Shown here in pieces: positions 1 to 7,052 of a stretch of DNA of 11,460 nt (the first letter of the stretch is position 1; each line of letters begins with the position of its first letter). The DNA is from Lachnospiraceae bacterium UBA3645 (lineage in GTDB: Bacteria > Bacillota > Clostridia > Lachnospirales > Lachnospiraceae). Under the pieces are notes generated by a model. It was given only the letters and a program-made list of their open reading frames with translations. It was not told the origin of the DNA and did not search any database. The position numbers were made by a program, and so were the translations under genes. The stretch spans positions 4,741-16,200 of the forward strand of contig DFKM01000087.1 of the NCBI GenBank assembly GCA_002373555.1. Direction: 5' to 3'.

Positions 1-1112
1 GGATCCACCTGAACATGGACTATCCTTTCAACCTCAAGGGTATCCTGTACTTCCCGAAGATCAACAACGAGTATGAGTCTGTCGAAGGCACGATCAAGCT
101 GTACAACAACCGGGTGTTCATTGCCGATAATATCAAGGAAGTCATTCCCGAGTTCCTGCTGCTCTTGAAGGGCGTGATCGACTGCCCCGATCTGCCGCTC
201 AACGTTTCCAGAAGTGCGCTGCAGAATGACGGTTTCGTAAAGAAGATCTCCGATTACATCACCAGGAAGGTCGCCGATAAGCTGAATGCGCTGAAGAACA
301 GCGAGAGAGAATCTTATGAGAAATACTGGGAAGATATCCATCCGTTCATCAAGTTCGGCTGCCTGAAGGATGAGAAATTCTATGACCGCGTCAAAGACAG
401 TCTGCTCTTCAGGGACCTCGAGGGGAAATACCTGACGCTCGCGGATATCGCAGAGTGGCCTTCGGATACGAAGACCGAGCCGGTCTACGGCGGCAAGGAA
501 GGCGAGACGAAGGAGAAGGAATTCATCCCGGTCGCCTATGTTACGGATGAAGCCGTACAGAGCCAGTACATCAAGATGTACAAGGATGCCGGACTGGACG
601 CCGTGATCCTGCCGACCAACATCGATGTGCCCTTCGTGACGCTGCTGGAGCAGAAGAACGAGAAGCTCGAGTTCATCCGGATCGATGCGGATGTCACGGG
701 CTCCCTGAAGTCCGGCGAGGAAGCATTGTCCGAGGAGGACAAGAACAAACTGACGGAGCTCTTCCGGAAGACGCTCGGAAAAGAGACGCTGACCGTCTCT
801 GTCGAGCCGCTGAAGGACGAGAACATGTCCGCCATGATCACGCTTTCCGAGCAGAGCAGACGTATGCAGGAAATGATGAAGATGTACGGCATGGCCGATA
901 TGGGCGGGGAGACGCCTGTGACGCTCGTGCTGAACTCCGGCAATGCGCTTGTGAAATATCTGCTGGAGGAGCCGGAAGGAGAGCACACGGATCTGATCGT
1001 AAAGCAGATCTATGATCTGGCAGCGATCAGCCATGAGCCGCTGAAAGCAGAGGAAATGACGGCATTTATTGAAAGAAGCCAGCAGATCCTGAAGATCCTG
1101 GCCGGAAAATAA
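1..1112 (+). CDS. htpG: Molecular chaperone HtpG (Hsp90 family), 3' part only
   Basis: HtpG is a cytosolic ATP-dependent Hsp90 chaperone dimer that remodels client proteins. The reading frame is open from the left edge (first whole codon at base 3), so the start and the N-terminal ATPase domain lie outside the window. The ATG at base 15 is internal, because the upstream residues IHLN already match the family. The 369 visible residues cover most of the middle domain and the whole C-terminal dimerisation domain. Family landmarks are MDYPFNLKGILYFPK, IPEFLLLLKGVIDCPDLPLNVSRS and the SALQND stretch. The SR...LQ pair (Arg codon at 210-212) matches the Hsp90 middle-domain arginine that contacts ATP phosphate in homologues. 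A Met-rich stretch near 868-903 (MQEMMKMYGM) lies in the C-terminal region. A strong hairpin terminator follows immediately, so htpG ends its transcription unit. The family assignment is certain; the total length is not visible. Confidence 0.97.
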   Translation, partial: IHLNMDYPFNLKGILYFPKINNEYESVEGTIKLYNNRVFIADNIKEVIPEFLLLLKGVIDCPDLPLNVSRSALQNDGFVKKISDYITRKVADKLNALKNSERESYEKYWEDIHPFIKFGCLKDEKFYDRVKDSLLFRDLEGKYLTLADIAEWPSDTKTEPVYGGKEGETKEKEFIPVAYVTDEAVQSQYIKMYKDAGLDAVILPTNIDVPFVTLLEQKNEKLEFIRIDADVTGSLKSGEEALSEEDKNKLTELFRKTLGKETLTVSVEPLKDENMSAMITLSEQSRRMQEMMKMYGMADMGGETPVTLVLNSGNALVKYLLEEPEGEHTDLIVKQIYDLAAISHEPLKAEEMTAFIERSQQILKILAGK

Positions 1113-1120
1113 GAGGATAC

Positions 1121-1163
1121 AGAAAAACGGCCTGCCGGATGCATTCCGACAGGCCGTTTTTCT
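1121..1163. terminator. Bidirectional intrinsic terminator between htpG and tmcAL
   Basis: Bases 1121-1139 pair with 1145-1163 to form a stem of about 19 bp with one G-U wobble and a 5-base loop. The stem core is GC-rich (CGGCCTG/CAGGCCG), with an A-run on the left arm and a T-run on the right arm. It therefore has a U-tract on either strand. It sits 9 bases after the htpG stop and 5 bases from the tmcAL stop, which suits a shared terminator for convergent genes. Confidence 0.93.
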
Positions 1164-1167
1164 GTGT

Positions 1168-2328
1168 TCAGATGATGATGGGAGAGTGCAGGTATTCGTC
1201 TCCCAGCAGGATGCCTGCTTTTTCTTTTGCCAGCATGGCGTAGAGCCTGGCGGCCCGGATATCTGCAGCGGAATCGGGGATCCCGGCAGCTGCAAGCTTG
1301 GTGACGATCGGGATGTCGGAAGCATCCTGCAGGATCCGGAGCACTTCGGAGGACTGCTTACGGAAACCGAGCAGACGCACGGAGGACGGTTCCTCCGTAC
1401 CGGTGAGGCCGAGGATCAGATGCAGCAGTGCCCGGGAGACTCTTGCGTAAGTGACGTTGCGTGTCTTGATGAGCGGCACCCATTCGCTGAAAAGACGGCT
1501 TTCGCCGGCGTGGGCGAGAATGCGGGAGGCCAGGTCTTCCGAGATCTCCGGAATGGCCCGCAGATCATCCGAACCGGACATAAGCAGTACGTAATTCAGG
1601 ATAGAGGACAGATCATCTGCACTGATGTGATACGTCAGCCGCTGCGCCATGGCGGGCGTGACATACTTTTCCATGTCATCGCCCGCAGTAAGCCCTTTCC
1701 GGATCGAAGCCGCTGAGGCGAAAAGGCTGCCGGTCGGAAGGCTGCGGTCATTGTGATCGCTGCCCAGCCGGCAGACGGCATACGGTGTGATCGCCGAACC
1801 GAGCCGGAGCAGGGCGCGGTTGTAGGCCACCGCAAGGGTATTGTTGGGCAGATCCAGCAGGCGGCCGTATCCGGGACAGACAGCTTCGAGCGCGGCGGAT
1901 ACTGCAGCGGGATAGGTTTCGCCTTTCGCCAGAAGATCCATCAGATGGTCTCTGAATCCGACAGGTTCATTCTGCAGCAGCACGGCTGTCCGGAGGATGC
2001 TGTCGTTGTCAGCAGTCTCCGCACCATAGCAAAGCGCGGAAACGGCGTGCATCCTGTCGAGAACAGAGACTGCGCCGTGGGCAAATTCTTCGGCGCTGCC
2101 GGTGGATACCTGTACAGGCATCATGAAAACAGCATCTGCGCCTGCCGCGAGCGCGGCTTCTGTGCGGGCATATTTGTCGATGACCGCCGGCTCCCCGCGC
2201 TGTACAAAATCGCCGCTCATCAGGACGATGACGGCATCTGCACCGGTCATTTCGCGGGCCTTTTCCAGGTGGTATGCATGACCGTTGTGGAACGGATTGT
2301 ATTCTGCTATAACAGCTGTGATCTTCAT
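1168..2328 (-). CDS. tmcAL: tRNA(Met) cytidine acetate ligase TmcAL (YlbM family)
   Basis: TmcAL uses ATP and acetate to form N4-acetylcytidine at the wobble base (C34) of elongator tRNA(Met) in the cytosol. The 386-residue product has the usual family length. The N-terminus carries the HxGH nucleotidyltransferase signature (NPFHNGH, His14 and His17), followed by MSGDFVQRGEPA (residues 37-48). Further family landmarks are DLPNNTLAVAYNRAL (159-173), LGSDHND (188-194), the SAASIRKGL stretch (205-213) that recalls the SxxxIR motif of nucleotidyltransferases, TYARVSRALLHLILG (293-307) and LLGFRKQ (319-325). The frame stays open about 100 codons further upstream, but the ATG at 2326-2328 is the start: the family's Rossmann strand MKITAVIAEYNPF begins there, and GGAG lies 6 bases upstream. 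The longer version would also run across the gene's own promoter. It is transcribed divergently from rpmF and convergently with htpG. Confidence 0.95.
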   Translation of the reverse strand: MKITAVIAEYNPFHNGHAYHLEKAREMTGADAVIVLMSGDFVQRGEPAVIDKYARTEAALAAGADAVFMMPVQVSTGSAEEFAHGAVSVLDRMHAVSALCYGAETADNDSILRTAVLLQNEPVGFRDHLMDLLAKGETYPAAVSAALEAVCPGYGRLLDLPNNTLAVAYNRALLRLGSAITPYAVCRLGSDHNDRSLPTGSLFASAASIRKGLTAGDDMEKYVTPAMAQRLTYHISADDLSSILNYVLLMSGSDDLRAIPEISEDLASRILAHAGESRLFSEWVPLIKTRNVTYARVSRALLHLILGLTGTEEPSSVRLLGFRKQSSEVLRILQDASDIPIVTKLAAAGIPDSAADIRAARLYAMLAKEKAGILLGDEYLHSPIII

Positions 2329-2368
2329 GGCGGACTCCGGAAAGCATATGTTCTGCGGGTTCCCTCTA

Positions 2369-2397
2369 ACTATAAGAATGCCTGTACGGTATGTCAA
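2369..2397 (-). promoter_or_regulatory. Vegetative promoter of tmcAL
   Basis: Read on the minus strand, TTGACA (2392-2397) and TATAGT (2369-2374) are separated by exactly 17 bases. Transcription would start near 2362, giving a leader of about 34 nt before the tmcAL ATG. The -35 box is consensus and the -10 has one mismatch. Its -35 box is 30 bp from the -35 of the divergent rpmF promoter, across an AT-rich spacer. Confidence 0.85.
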
Positions 2398-2427
2398 GAA
2401 AAGTATCTTTAAAATCGCAAAAACCTG

Positions 2428-2456
2428 TTGACAAAGCGGGACCCTGTCAGTATAAT
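2428..2456 (+). promoter_or_regulatory. Perfect-consensus vegetative promoter of rpmF
   Basis: TTGACA (2428-2433) and TATAAT (2451-2456) are both exact consensus with the optimal 17-base spacer. The predicted start near 2463 gives a leader of about 49 nt. The upstream 30 bp is A/T-rich (runs of A near 2410 and 2419) and could act as an UP element. Such a strong promoter fits a ribosomal protein gene. Confidence 0.92.
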
Positions 2457-2511
2457 TAGCAGGTACGACTTGGGAAAGCAACACTTTAAACATAGATGGG
2501 AGGTTGGTCTT

Positions 2512-2691
2512 ATGTCCATTTGTCCGAAAAATAAATCCTCTAAGGGACACAGAGATGCCCGCAGAGCTAACTGGAAGATGGCGAATCCTACATTGGTCAA
2601 GTGCAGCAAGTGCGGAGCCCTGATGGTTCCTCACAGAGTCTGCAAGGCCTGTGGAAGCTATAACAAAAAAGAGATCATTCCTCAGGATTGA
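2512..2691 (+). CDS. rpmF: 50S ribosomal protein L32
   Basis: L32 is a small structural protein of the large ribosomal subunit. The 59-residue product has the family's normal size and the clostridial N-terminus MSICPKNKSSK, followed by a basic segment (HRDARRANWK). Four cysteines in two CxxC pairs (Cys31/Cys34 and Cys44/Cys47) make the zinc ribbon, so this is the zinc-binding (C+) form. The ATG at 2512 is chosen over in-frame upstream starts because GGGAGG (2498-2503) lies 8 bases before it and because the family begins there; an earlier start would begin within the promoter. It is flanked by its own promoter and terminator and so is probably transcribed alone. That is odd, since in most Firmicutes it follows yceD (DUF177) and often precedes plsX. 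Confidence 0.98.
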   Translation: MSICPKNKSSKGHRDARRANWKMANPTLVKCSKCGALMVPHRVCKACGSYNKKEIIPQD

Positions 2692-2700
2692 TGAGCACAG

Positions 2701-2728
2701 GGAACTTCCGGACGGAAGTTCCTTTTTT
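2701..2728 (+). terminator. Intrinsic terminator of rpmF
   Basis: GGAACTTCC (2701-2709) pairs with GGAAGTTCC (2714-2722) around a GGAC loop and is followed by six T (2723-2728). It starts 9 bases after the rpmF stop codon, a textbook Rho-independent terminator that separates rpmF from the downstream operon. Confidence 0.95.
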
Positions 2729-2773
2729 CATCTGTTTTATAAAGCTTCATGGTAAATTTTAAGGGGATATTCC

Positions 2774-2803
2774 TTGACCGGGATTGTACAATCAAGTTAT
2801 AAT
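2774..2803 (+). promoter_or_regulatory. Promoter of the L,D-transpeptidase to nucleoside kinase operon
   Basis: TTGACC (2774-2779) and TATAAT (2798-2803) are separated by 18 bases. The predicted start is near 2810, giving an untranslated leader of about 88 nt before the ATG at 2898. The leader contains a modest GGCCC/GGGCC pairing (2842-2846 with 2859-2863) but no recognised riboswitch. This is the only clear promoter ahead of the six-gene run ending at 11238, which may nevertheless have internal promoters that I cannot see. Confidence 0.82.
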
Positions 2804-2897
2804 CTAAGGTCAGAGGATTATGATCTGCAGTATATTGCCCTGGCCCTGTGCTCTTTGCGGGCCGGCTTCATATAATCATTAAAAAAGGAGCTGACAA

Positions 2898-5081
2898 ATG
2901 AGCGAACGATTTGATGAGAATCTGACGGATGATTTCGAAGATGTGACACCTTCCGGTACGGATGCATTTTCGGATGCCGATGATTTCGATACCATAGAGC
3001 CCGTCAGGCGAAAAAGACCCCAGCCGGACAACGCAGCCGGCAGATATCTGGAGCACCTGGATTCCATGGATGATGCCGGAGACGGATTTGAAGATGTTCC
3101 GGTGCAGTCCGGGAATTCGGTGGCAGATGAGATCCGTGCAAGAGCCGCCATGGGAGACCAGGCGTATGCCCTGGCTAAGCGCAGAGCGGCGGAGCGGGAA
3201 CAGAGAGAAAGAGAAGCAGCTGCCGGAAAAGCAGAATCCGGCCGTCATGCCGACAGAAAGCGCAGATCCGGAAGACGGGCAGAAGACAGACCCGCGCGGG
3301 AGCGTTCTTCCAGAGAACGGTATGAATCTTCCTACACCGGAGGCTCCGGCGGCGGAAGACGCGGCGGCGGTGCGGGAAAGGTGATCCTGGCACTGGTCCT
3401 TCTGCTTCTGGTCGCGGCCGGCGCTGTTGCCGGCGTGTACGGCTTCCGGCGCATGAAGGAGCATAATGAGAAGGTCGCATTCTATGAGCAGCATTTCCTT
3501 CCGTATACCGTGATCAACGGAATCGACTGTTCCGATAAGACACCGGACGAAGTGAAACAGCTTCTGGAAAGCCAGGTGGATGGTTATCGGTTTACGCTGA
3601 AGACGCTTGAAACTGATGAGATCATCACCGGAGATGACGCGGATCTGAAGCTGAATCTGGCTGTTAATGTGGAGGATATTCTCGCCGCACAGGATCATGC
3701 GGATTACGGCAGAGAAGAAGGATCGACCGAATCCGTTGATTCGGCGGTGGAGATCAATGAGGATAAGCTGCGGGAACTTGTGAAGTCCCTTCCGGAGTTT
3801 CAGAATATGACGGAGACGCAGGATGCGGAAGCGGCATTTGACGAAGCCACGGGACTGTATGTCGTCAGGGAGCCTGTCACGGGTACAAAGGTCGATGTGG
3901 ATGCCGTGGCAGACAGTGTCGTGGAGGCCGTGAAGAACCTCAGCGATTCCCTGGATCTGGCAGCGGAAGGCTTTTACAAAGAGCCGAAGCAGGCGACGCC
4001 GGACATGCAGGCGGAAGTCGACAAATACAACCGTTATCTTGCGGCTGACGTCGAGCTTACCTTCGGCTCGGCCGGCACGGAAAAGCTCCCGAAAGAGACG
4101 ATCCTGGCATGCCTGACGCAGGGCGAAGAGGATCTGATCTTCGACAGCACGGCGATCGCCGAATGGATCGCCGGGCTGGCTGACAAATATGATACCTATA
4201 AGAAGGAACATACCTTTACAACGACAGGCGGCAAGACCATTACGCTTTCCGGCGCTTACGGCTGGCTGATGGATCAGGAGGCTACAAGAGACAAGGTCGT
4301 GGAGACGGTCAAAGCGGGCGGTACCCTTTCCGAGGATCCGGAATATTCCCGCACGGCCAACAGCCACGGCGAGGATGATTTCGGCGGCACTTACGTGGAG
4401 GTCAACCTGAACGAACAGCACATGTATTATTATAAGGAAGGTTCCTGCGTGCTGGATTCCCGCGTTGTATCCGGCAATGTTTCCAAGCATCATACCACGC
4501 CGACGGGACTGTTCTTCGTCTATGCGAAGCAGAGAGACAGGATCCTGCACGGGGAGAACAATTCCTATAATACGAAAGTCAAATACTGGATGCCGTTCGA
4601 CGGCGGCGTAGGTCTTCATGACGCCTGGTGGCGGAGCAATTTCGGCGGCAGCATTTATCTGGAACATGGCTCACACGGCTGTGTGAACCTGCCTTCGAGT
4701 GTGGCGGCAGAGCTCTATGATATGATCAGCGTAGGCACGCCCGTGATCGTATTCGGCGGTGTACAGTCGCATGAGACCAAGGCTTCCGAGACGAAGAAGG
4801 AGACAGAAGCGGAATCGACGGAGGAAACTGCCGTAGAAGATACGACCGCCGAGGAATCTTCAGCGAACGCCGGCGACGAGACGAAGAAGACGACGCAGGC
4901 GGCGGAAGACGATGACGAGGAAGAAACGACAAAGGCTGCGGAGCCGACCAGGAAAGCGGAGGAGCCGGAAGAGGAGGAACAGCCGCAGGAGACCAAAGCG
5001 CCTGAGACAAAGAAAGAAACGGAAGCTCCTGCGGATGATAATGATGATGACGACGGCGGAGACGACGAGGTCGTCGGCTGA
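2898..5081 (+). CDS. Membrane-anchored YkuD L,D-transpeptidase with long charged ends
   Basis: The 727-residue product is a predicted cell-wall enzyme that makes 3-3 peptidoglycan cross-links or attaches proteins to stem peptides. Residues 1-160 form a highly charged, presumably cytoplasmic region: acidic at first, then Arg/Lys/Glu-rich, ending in a Gly-rich stretch. Residues 161-183 are one membrane helix (KVILALVLLLLVAAGAVAGVYGF), giving an N-in, C-out topology. Residues about 200-480 resemble the PG_binding_4 repeats that precede clostridial YkuD domains (YTVINGIDCSDKTPDEVKQLL). The YkuD domain spans about 497-620. His574, Ser592, His593, Gly594, Cys595 and Asn597 fit the family pattern H-x(14-17)-[ST]HGC-x-N, with Cys595 as the nucleophile. 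Residues 625-727 are a repetitive acidic tail. The start is set by AAGGAG (2885-2890), 7 bases before the ATG. It is the first gene of the operon, and 42 nt separate it from the hydrolase. The enzyme class is well supported; the exact cross-link made is not. Confidence 0.93.
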   Translation: MSERFDENLTDDFEDVTPSGTDAFSDADDFDTIEPVRRKRPQPDNAAGRYLEHLDSMDDAGDGFEDVPVQSGNSVADEIRARAAMGDQAYALAKRRAAEREQREREAAAGKAESGRHADRKRRSGRRAEDRPARERSSRERYESSYTGGSGGGRRGGGAGKVILALVLLLLVAAGAVAGVYGFRRMKEHNEKVAFYEQHFLPYTVINGIDCSDKTPDEVKQLLESQVDGYRFTLKTLETDEIITGDDADLKLNLAVNVEDILAAQDHADYGREEGSTESVDSAVEINEDKLRELVKSLPEFQNMTETQDAEAAFDEATGLYVVREPVTGTKVDVDAVADSVVEAVKNLSDSLDLAAEGFYKEPKQATPDMQAEVDKYNRYLAADVELTFGSAGTEKLPKETILACLTQGEEDLIFDSTAIAEWIAGLADKYDTYKKEHTFTTTGGKTITLSGAYGWLMDQEATRDKVVETVKAGGTLSEDPEYSRTANSHGEDDFGGTYVEVNLNEQHMYYYKEGSCVLDSRVVSGNVSKHHTTPTGLFFVYAKQRDRILHGENNSYNTKVKYWMPFDGGVGLHDAWWRSNFGGSIYLEHGSHGCVNLPSSVAAELYDMISVGTPVIVFGGVQSHETKASETKKETEAESTEETAVEDTTAEESSANAGDETKKTTQAAEDDDEEETTKAAEPTRKAEEPEEEEQPQETKAPETKKETEAPADDNDDDDGGDDEVVG
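4770..5078 (+). repeat. Low-complexity E/T/K/D tail repeats in the L,D-transpeptidase
   Basis: This stretch encodes residues 625-727, almost entirely Glu, Asp, Thr, Lys, Ala and Pro. The octapeptide ETKKETEA occurs twice (DNA from 4788 and from 5004) with different synonymous codons. A related ETKKTTQA begins at 4878, and ETKA occurs at two further places. It ends in an Asp/Gly-rich run. It lies after the catalytic domain and so is presumably outside the membrane. It is probably disordered, and no LPxTG or other sorting signal is visible. Confidence 0.8.
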
Positions 5082-5107
5082 AGCTTTCACTGACAGGGAT
5101 CTGCAAC

Positions 5108-5126
5108 AGGGAGGATTTCGGAATTG
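5108..5126 (+). promoter_or_regulatory. Ribosome site with TTG start for the alpha/beta hydrolase
   Basis: AGGGAGG (5108-5114) lies 9 bases before TTG at 5124-5126. There is no ATG or GTG in this frame close to the ribosome site. The protein begins sensibly at this TTG (MIKTSFKIGSTDHLTKLNGL), so a TTG start is the best reading. The weak start codon is offset by a strong Shine-Dalgarno sequence. Confidence 0.8.
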
Positions 5127-6050
5127 ATCAAGACATCATTTAAGATCGGAAGCACCGATCATCTTACGAAACTGAACGGACTGATCTGGCAGCCGGAGCA
5201 GGATCCGGACGCGGTCCTGGTCATTGTCCACGGCATGTCGGAACATATCGGGAGATACGATGAATTCGCCAGATTCCTGACGGACCACAGGATTGCCGTG
5301 ATCGGCCATGACCATCTCGGCCACGGCGCATCTGTACGGTCGGAGACGGAAAGAGGCTTCTTTGCGGAGAAAAACGGAGACCGCGCCCTGCTGATGGATA
5401 TGCGCAAGGTACAGCTGCTTGCAGAGAAGCGGTTCCCCGGAAAGCCGGTTTTCATGCTGGGACACAGCATGGGATCGTTCTTTGTCCGGCGGTATATGGC
5501 GATCTTCGGGAAGACGCTTGCCGGCTGCATTATCTCCGGCACGGGCTGCATCCCTTATCAGGCCGCCGCTTTCGGACACAAACTGACGGCCGGTCTGATG
5601 AAGGTGAAAGGCAGCCACGGCTATGATACGGCGGTCGATATGATGGCGATCGGACAGTATGTCATGCAGTACGGGACCAGAAAACGTCCCGGATCATGGC
5701 TTTCCAGAAATACGGAAAATGCCGACGCCTTTGCAGCCGACCCGCGCTGCGGATTCCGCTTTACGCTCGGCGCCTATCATGATTTCATGAAGATCCTGAA
5801 GGATCTGGCGGCCGAGAAGGGATTTGATTCCATTCCCAGAGATCTGCCGGTCCTGATGATCTCCGGTATGGAGGATCCGCTGGGCGGGTATTCAAAGGAT
5901 GTTCTGAAGGTCTACAACCGCTATATTGAACTGGGCATGAGCGATATGAATATCATGCTCTATCCGGATGACCGGCATGAGATCCTGAATGAAACCGACC
6001 GTGATGTGGTCTATCGTGATGTGCTTTCCTGGCTTACGGAGAAGATATGA
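5124..6050 (+). CDS. Alpha/beta hydrolase, S33/monoacylglycerol lipase-like
   Basis: The 308-residue product has the full fold of the serine-aminopeptidase-S33 / lysophospholipase (PldB-like) group of alpha/beta hydrolases. No signal peptide or membrane segment is seen, so it is probably cytosolic. The oxyanion-hole motif is VIVHGMSEH (33-41), and HDHLGHG (62-68) is typical of the monoglyceride lipase-like branch. The nucleophile elbow GHSMGS places the catalytic serine at 115. Asp251 in ISGMEDPLGG and His285 in YPDDRHEILNE complete the triad. By family analogy it would cleave an ester, such as a monoacylglycerol or lysophospholipid, but the true substrate cannot be read from sequence. Its stop overlaps the next start in ATGA (6047-6050), so it is translationally coupled to the dGTPase gene. 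The name given to the class is secure; the physiological role is unknown. Confidence 0.9.
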   Translation: MIKTSFKIGSTDHLTKLNGLIWQPEQDPDAVLVIVHGMSEHIGRYDEFARFLTDHRIAVIGHDHLGHGASVRSETERGFFAEKNGDRALLMDMRKVQLLAEKRFPGKPVFMLGHSMGSFFVRRYMAIFGKTLAGCIISGTGCIPYQAAAFGHKLTAGLMKVKGSHGYDTAVDMMAIGQYVMQYGTRKRPGSWLSRNTENADAFAADPRCGFRFTLGAYHDFMKILKDLAAEKGFDSIPRDLPVLMISGMEDPLGGYSKDVLKVYNRYIELGMSDMNIMLYPDDRHEILNETDRDVVYRDVLSWLTEKI

Positions 6051-7048
6051 ACATAAGGGAAGAGCTTGAAGAACGGGAACTCAGAGACCTGAGCCCGTAT
6101 GCTGCCCATGCAAAGAACAGTCTCGGAAGAGACGAATATGAACCGCCGTGCGAGATCCGCACGGTCTATCAGAGAGACAGGGACAGGATCCTGCATTCCA
6201 AGGCGTTCCGGAGACTGAAGCACAAGACGCAGGTCTTTCTGTCTCCTTCGGGCGATCACTACAGGACAAGACTCACGCATACGCTGGAGGTCGCACAGAT
6301 CGCTCGCACGATCTCCAGAGCGCTCCGGCTGAACGAAGACCTGACAGAGGCGATCGCGCTGGGGCATGATCTGGGCCATACGCCCTTCGGTCATGCGGGT
6401 GAAGAGGTGCTGAATCATGTCTGTCCGGACGGATTTTCCCATGTGGAACAGAGCGTCCGTGTGGTGGAAGTCCTTGAGAAGGACGGCGAAGGGCTGAATC
6501 TGACGAAGGAAGTCAGAGACGGGATCCTGAACCACCGCACCAGCGGCAGACCGTCGACGCTGGAAGGCCAGGCTGTGCGGCTTGCCGACAAGATCGCCTA
6601 TATCAATCATGATATCGACGATGCGATCCGTGCAGGCCTTCTGACGGAGGAAATGCTGCCGAGAGAAGCTACGGCCGTGCTCGGACATTCCGTCAGACTG
6701 CGGCTTGACACGCTGGTGAAAAGCGTGATCAACAACAGCAGAGGGCAGAACGAACTGGTCATGGACCGGGAGGTGTTCGACGCCATGTCCGACCTGCGCA
6801 GCTGGATGTTCCGGCATATTTATACCAACAGCCTGGCAAAATCCGAGGATGAGAAGGCAAAGCGGATGCTGGCCATGCTCTATCATCATTTTCTGGAAAA
6901 TATTGATACGCTTCCGCAGGAGTATATTCATCTGATCTGGATCAGACATGATACCGAGGAACGTGTTGTATGTGACTATGTATCCGGCATGACGGATACC
7001 TTTGCGATAGATACTTTCAGGAAACTGTTCGTACCTGTCGGCTGGTAA
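6047..7048 (+). CDS. dgt: dGTP triphosphohydrolase-like HD-domain protein
   Basis: The 333-residue product belongs to the deoxyguanosinetriphosphate triphosphohydrolase-like HD family, which cleaves dNTPs to deoxynucleoside and triphosphate. The family N-terminus is present (RTVYQRDRDRILHSKAFRRLKHKTQVF, residues about 38-64). The HD metal ligands are His78 (RLTHTLEV), His107-Asp108 (GHDLGHTPFGH) and Asp181 (RLADKIAYINHD); His111 and His116 are probably catalytic. At about 330 residues it is the short clostridial form rather than the roughly 500-residue E. coli Dgt, so preference for dGTP is not assured. The ATG at 6047 overlaps the hydrolase stop, with GGAGAAG just upstream. Its place directly before dnaG is common in Clostridia and fits control of dNTP pools near replication priming. 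Confidence 0.93.
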   Translation: MNIREELEERELRDLSPYAAHAKNSLGRDEYEPPCEIRTVYQRDRDRILHSKAFRRLKHKTQVFLSPSGDHYRTRLTHTLEVAQIARTISRALRLNEDLTEAIALGHDLGHTPFGHAGEEVLNHVCPDGFSHVEQSVRVVEVLEKDGEGLNLTKEVRDGILNHRTSGRPSTLEGQAVRLADKIAYINHDIDDAIRAGLLTEEMLPREATAVLGHSVRLRLDTLVKSVINNSRGQNELVMDREVFDAMSDLRSWMFRHIYTNSLAKSEDEKAKRMLAMLYHHFLENIDTLPQEYIHLIWIRHDTEERVVCDYVSGMTDTFAIDTFRKLFVPVGW

Positions 7049-7052
7049 GAAA

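Noticed and set aside
1753..2412. 219-codon open frame on the plus strand opposite tmcAL
   Set aside because: It is in register with the tmcAL codons, crosses the tmcAL promoter and has no recognisable domain, while tmcAL has the HxGH motif.
2473..2490. AAAG/CTTT pairing in the rpmF leader as an L32 autoregulatory structure
   Set aside because: A four-pair AT-rich stem is expected by chance and no known L32 control element matches it.
2428..2511. Longer L32 reading frame starting upstream of 2512
   Set aside because: The upstream start would fall in the -35 box of the promoter, before the transcription start; the family N-terminus and ribosome site select 2512.
2329..2634. N-terminal extension of tmcAL by 102 codons
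   Set aside because: The extension crosses both divergent promoters and reaches into rpmF on the other strand. The family start MKITAV with a ribosome site is at 2328.
2842..2863. GGCCC/GGGCC hairpin in the operon leader as a riboswitch or attenuator
   Set aside because: Only five pairs with a 12-base loop, no T-run and no known riboswitch core; too weak to call.
2871..2876. TATAAT close to the L,D-transpeptidase start as a second promoter
   Set aside because: No plausible -35 box lies 16-19 bases upstream, and the transcript would begin at the ribosome site.
2868..4667. 599-codon open frame on the minus strand opposite the L,D-transpeptidase
   Set aside because: Its codons are exactly in register with the sense codons, so it stays open simply because the sense gene avoids TTA, CTA and TCA. 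The translation has no recognisable domain, and the sense frame has clear YkuD motifs and a ribosome site.
6011..6949. 312-codon open frame on the minus strand opposite the dGTPase gene
   Set aside because: It is in register with the sense codons and encodes no recognisable motif; the sense gene has a full HD signature.
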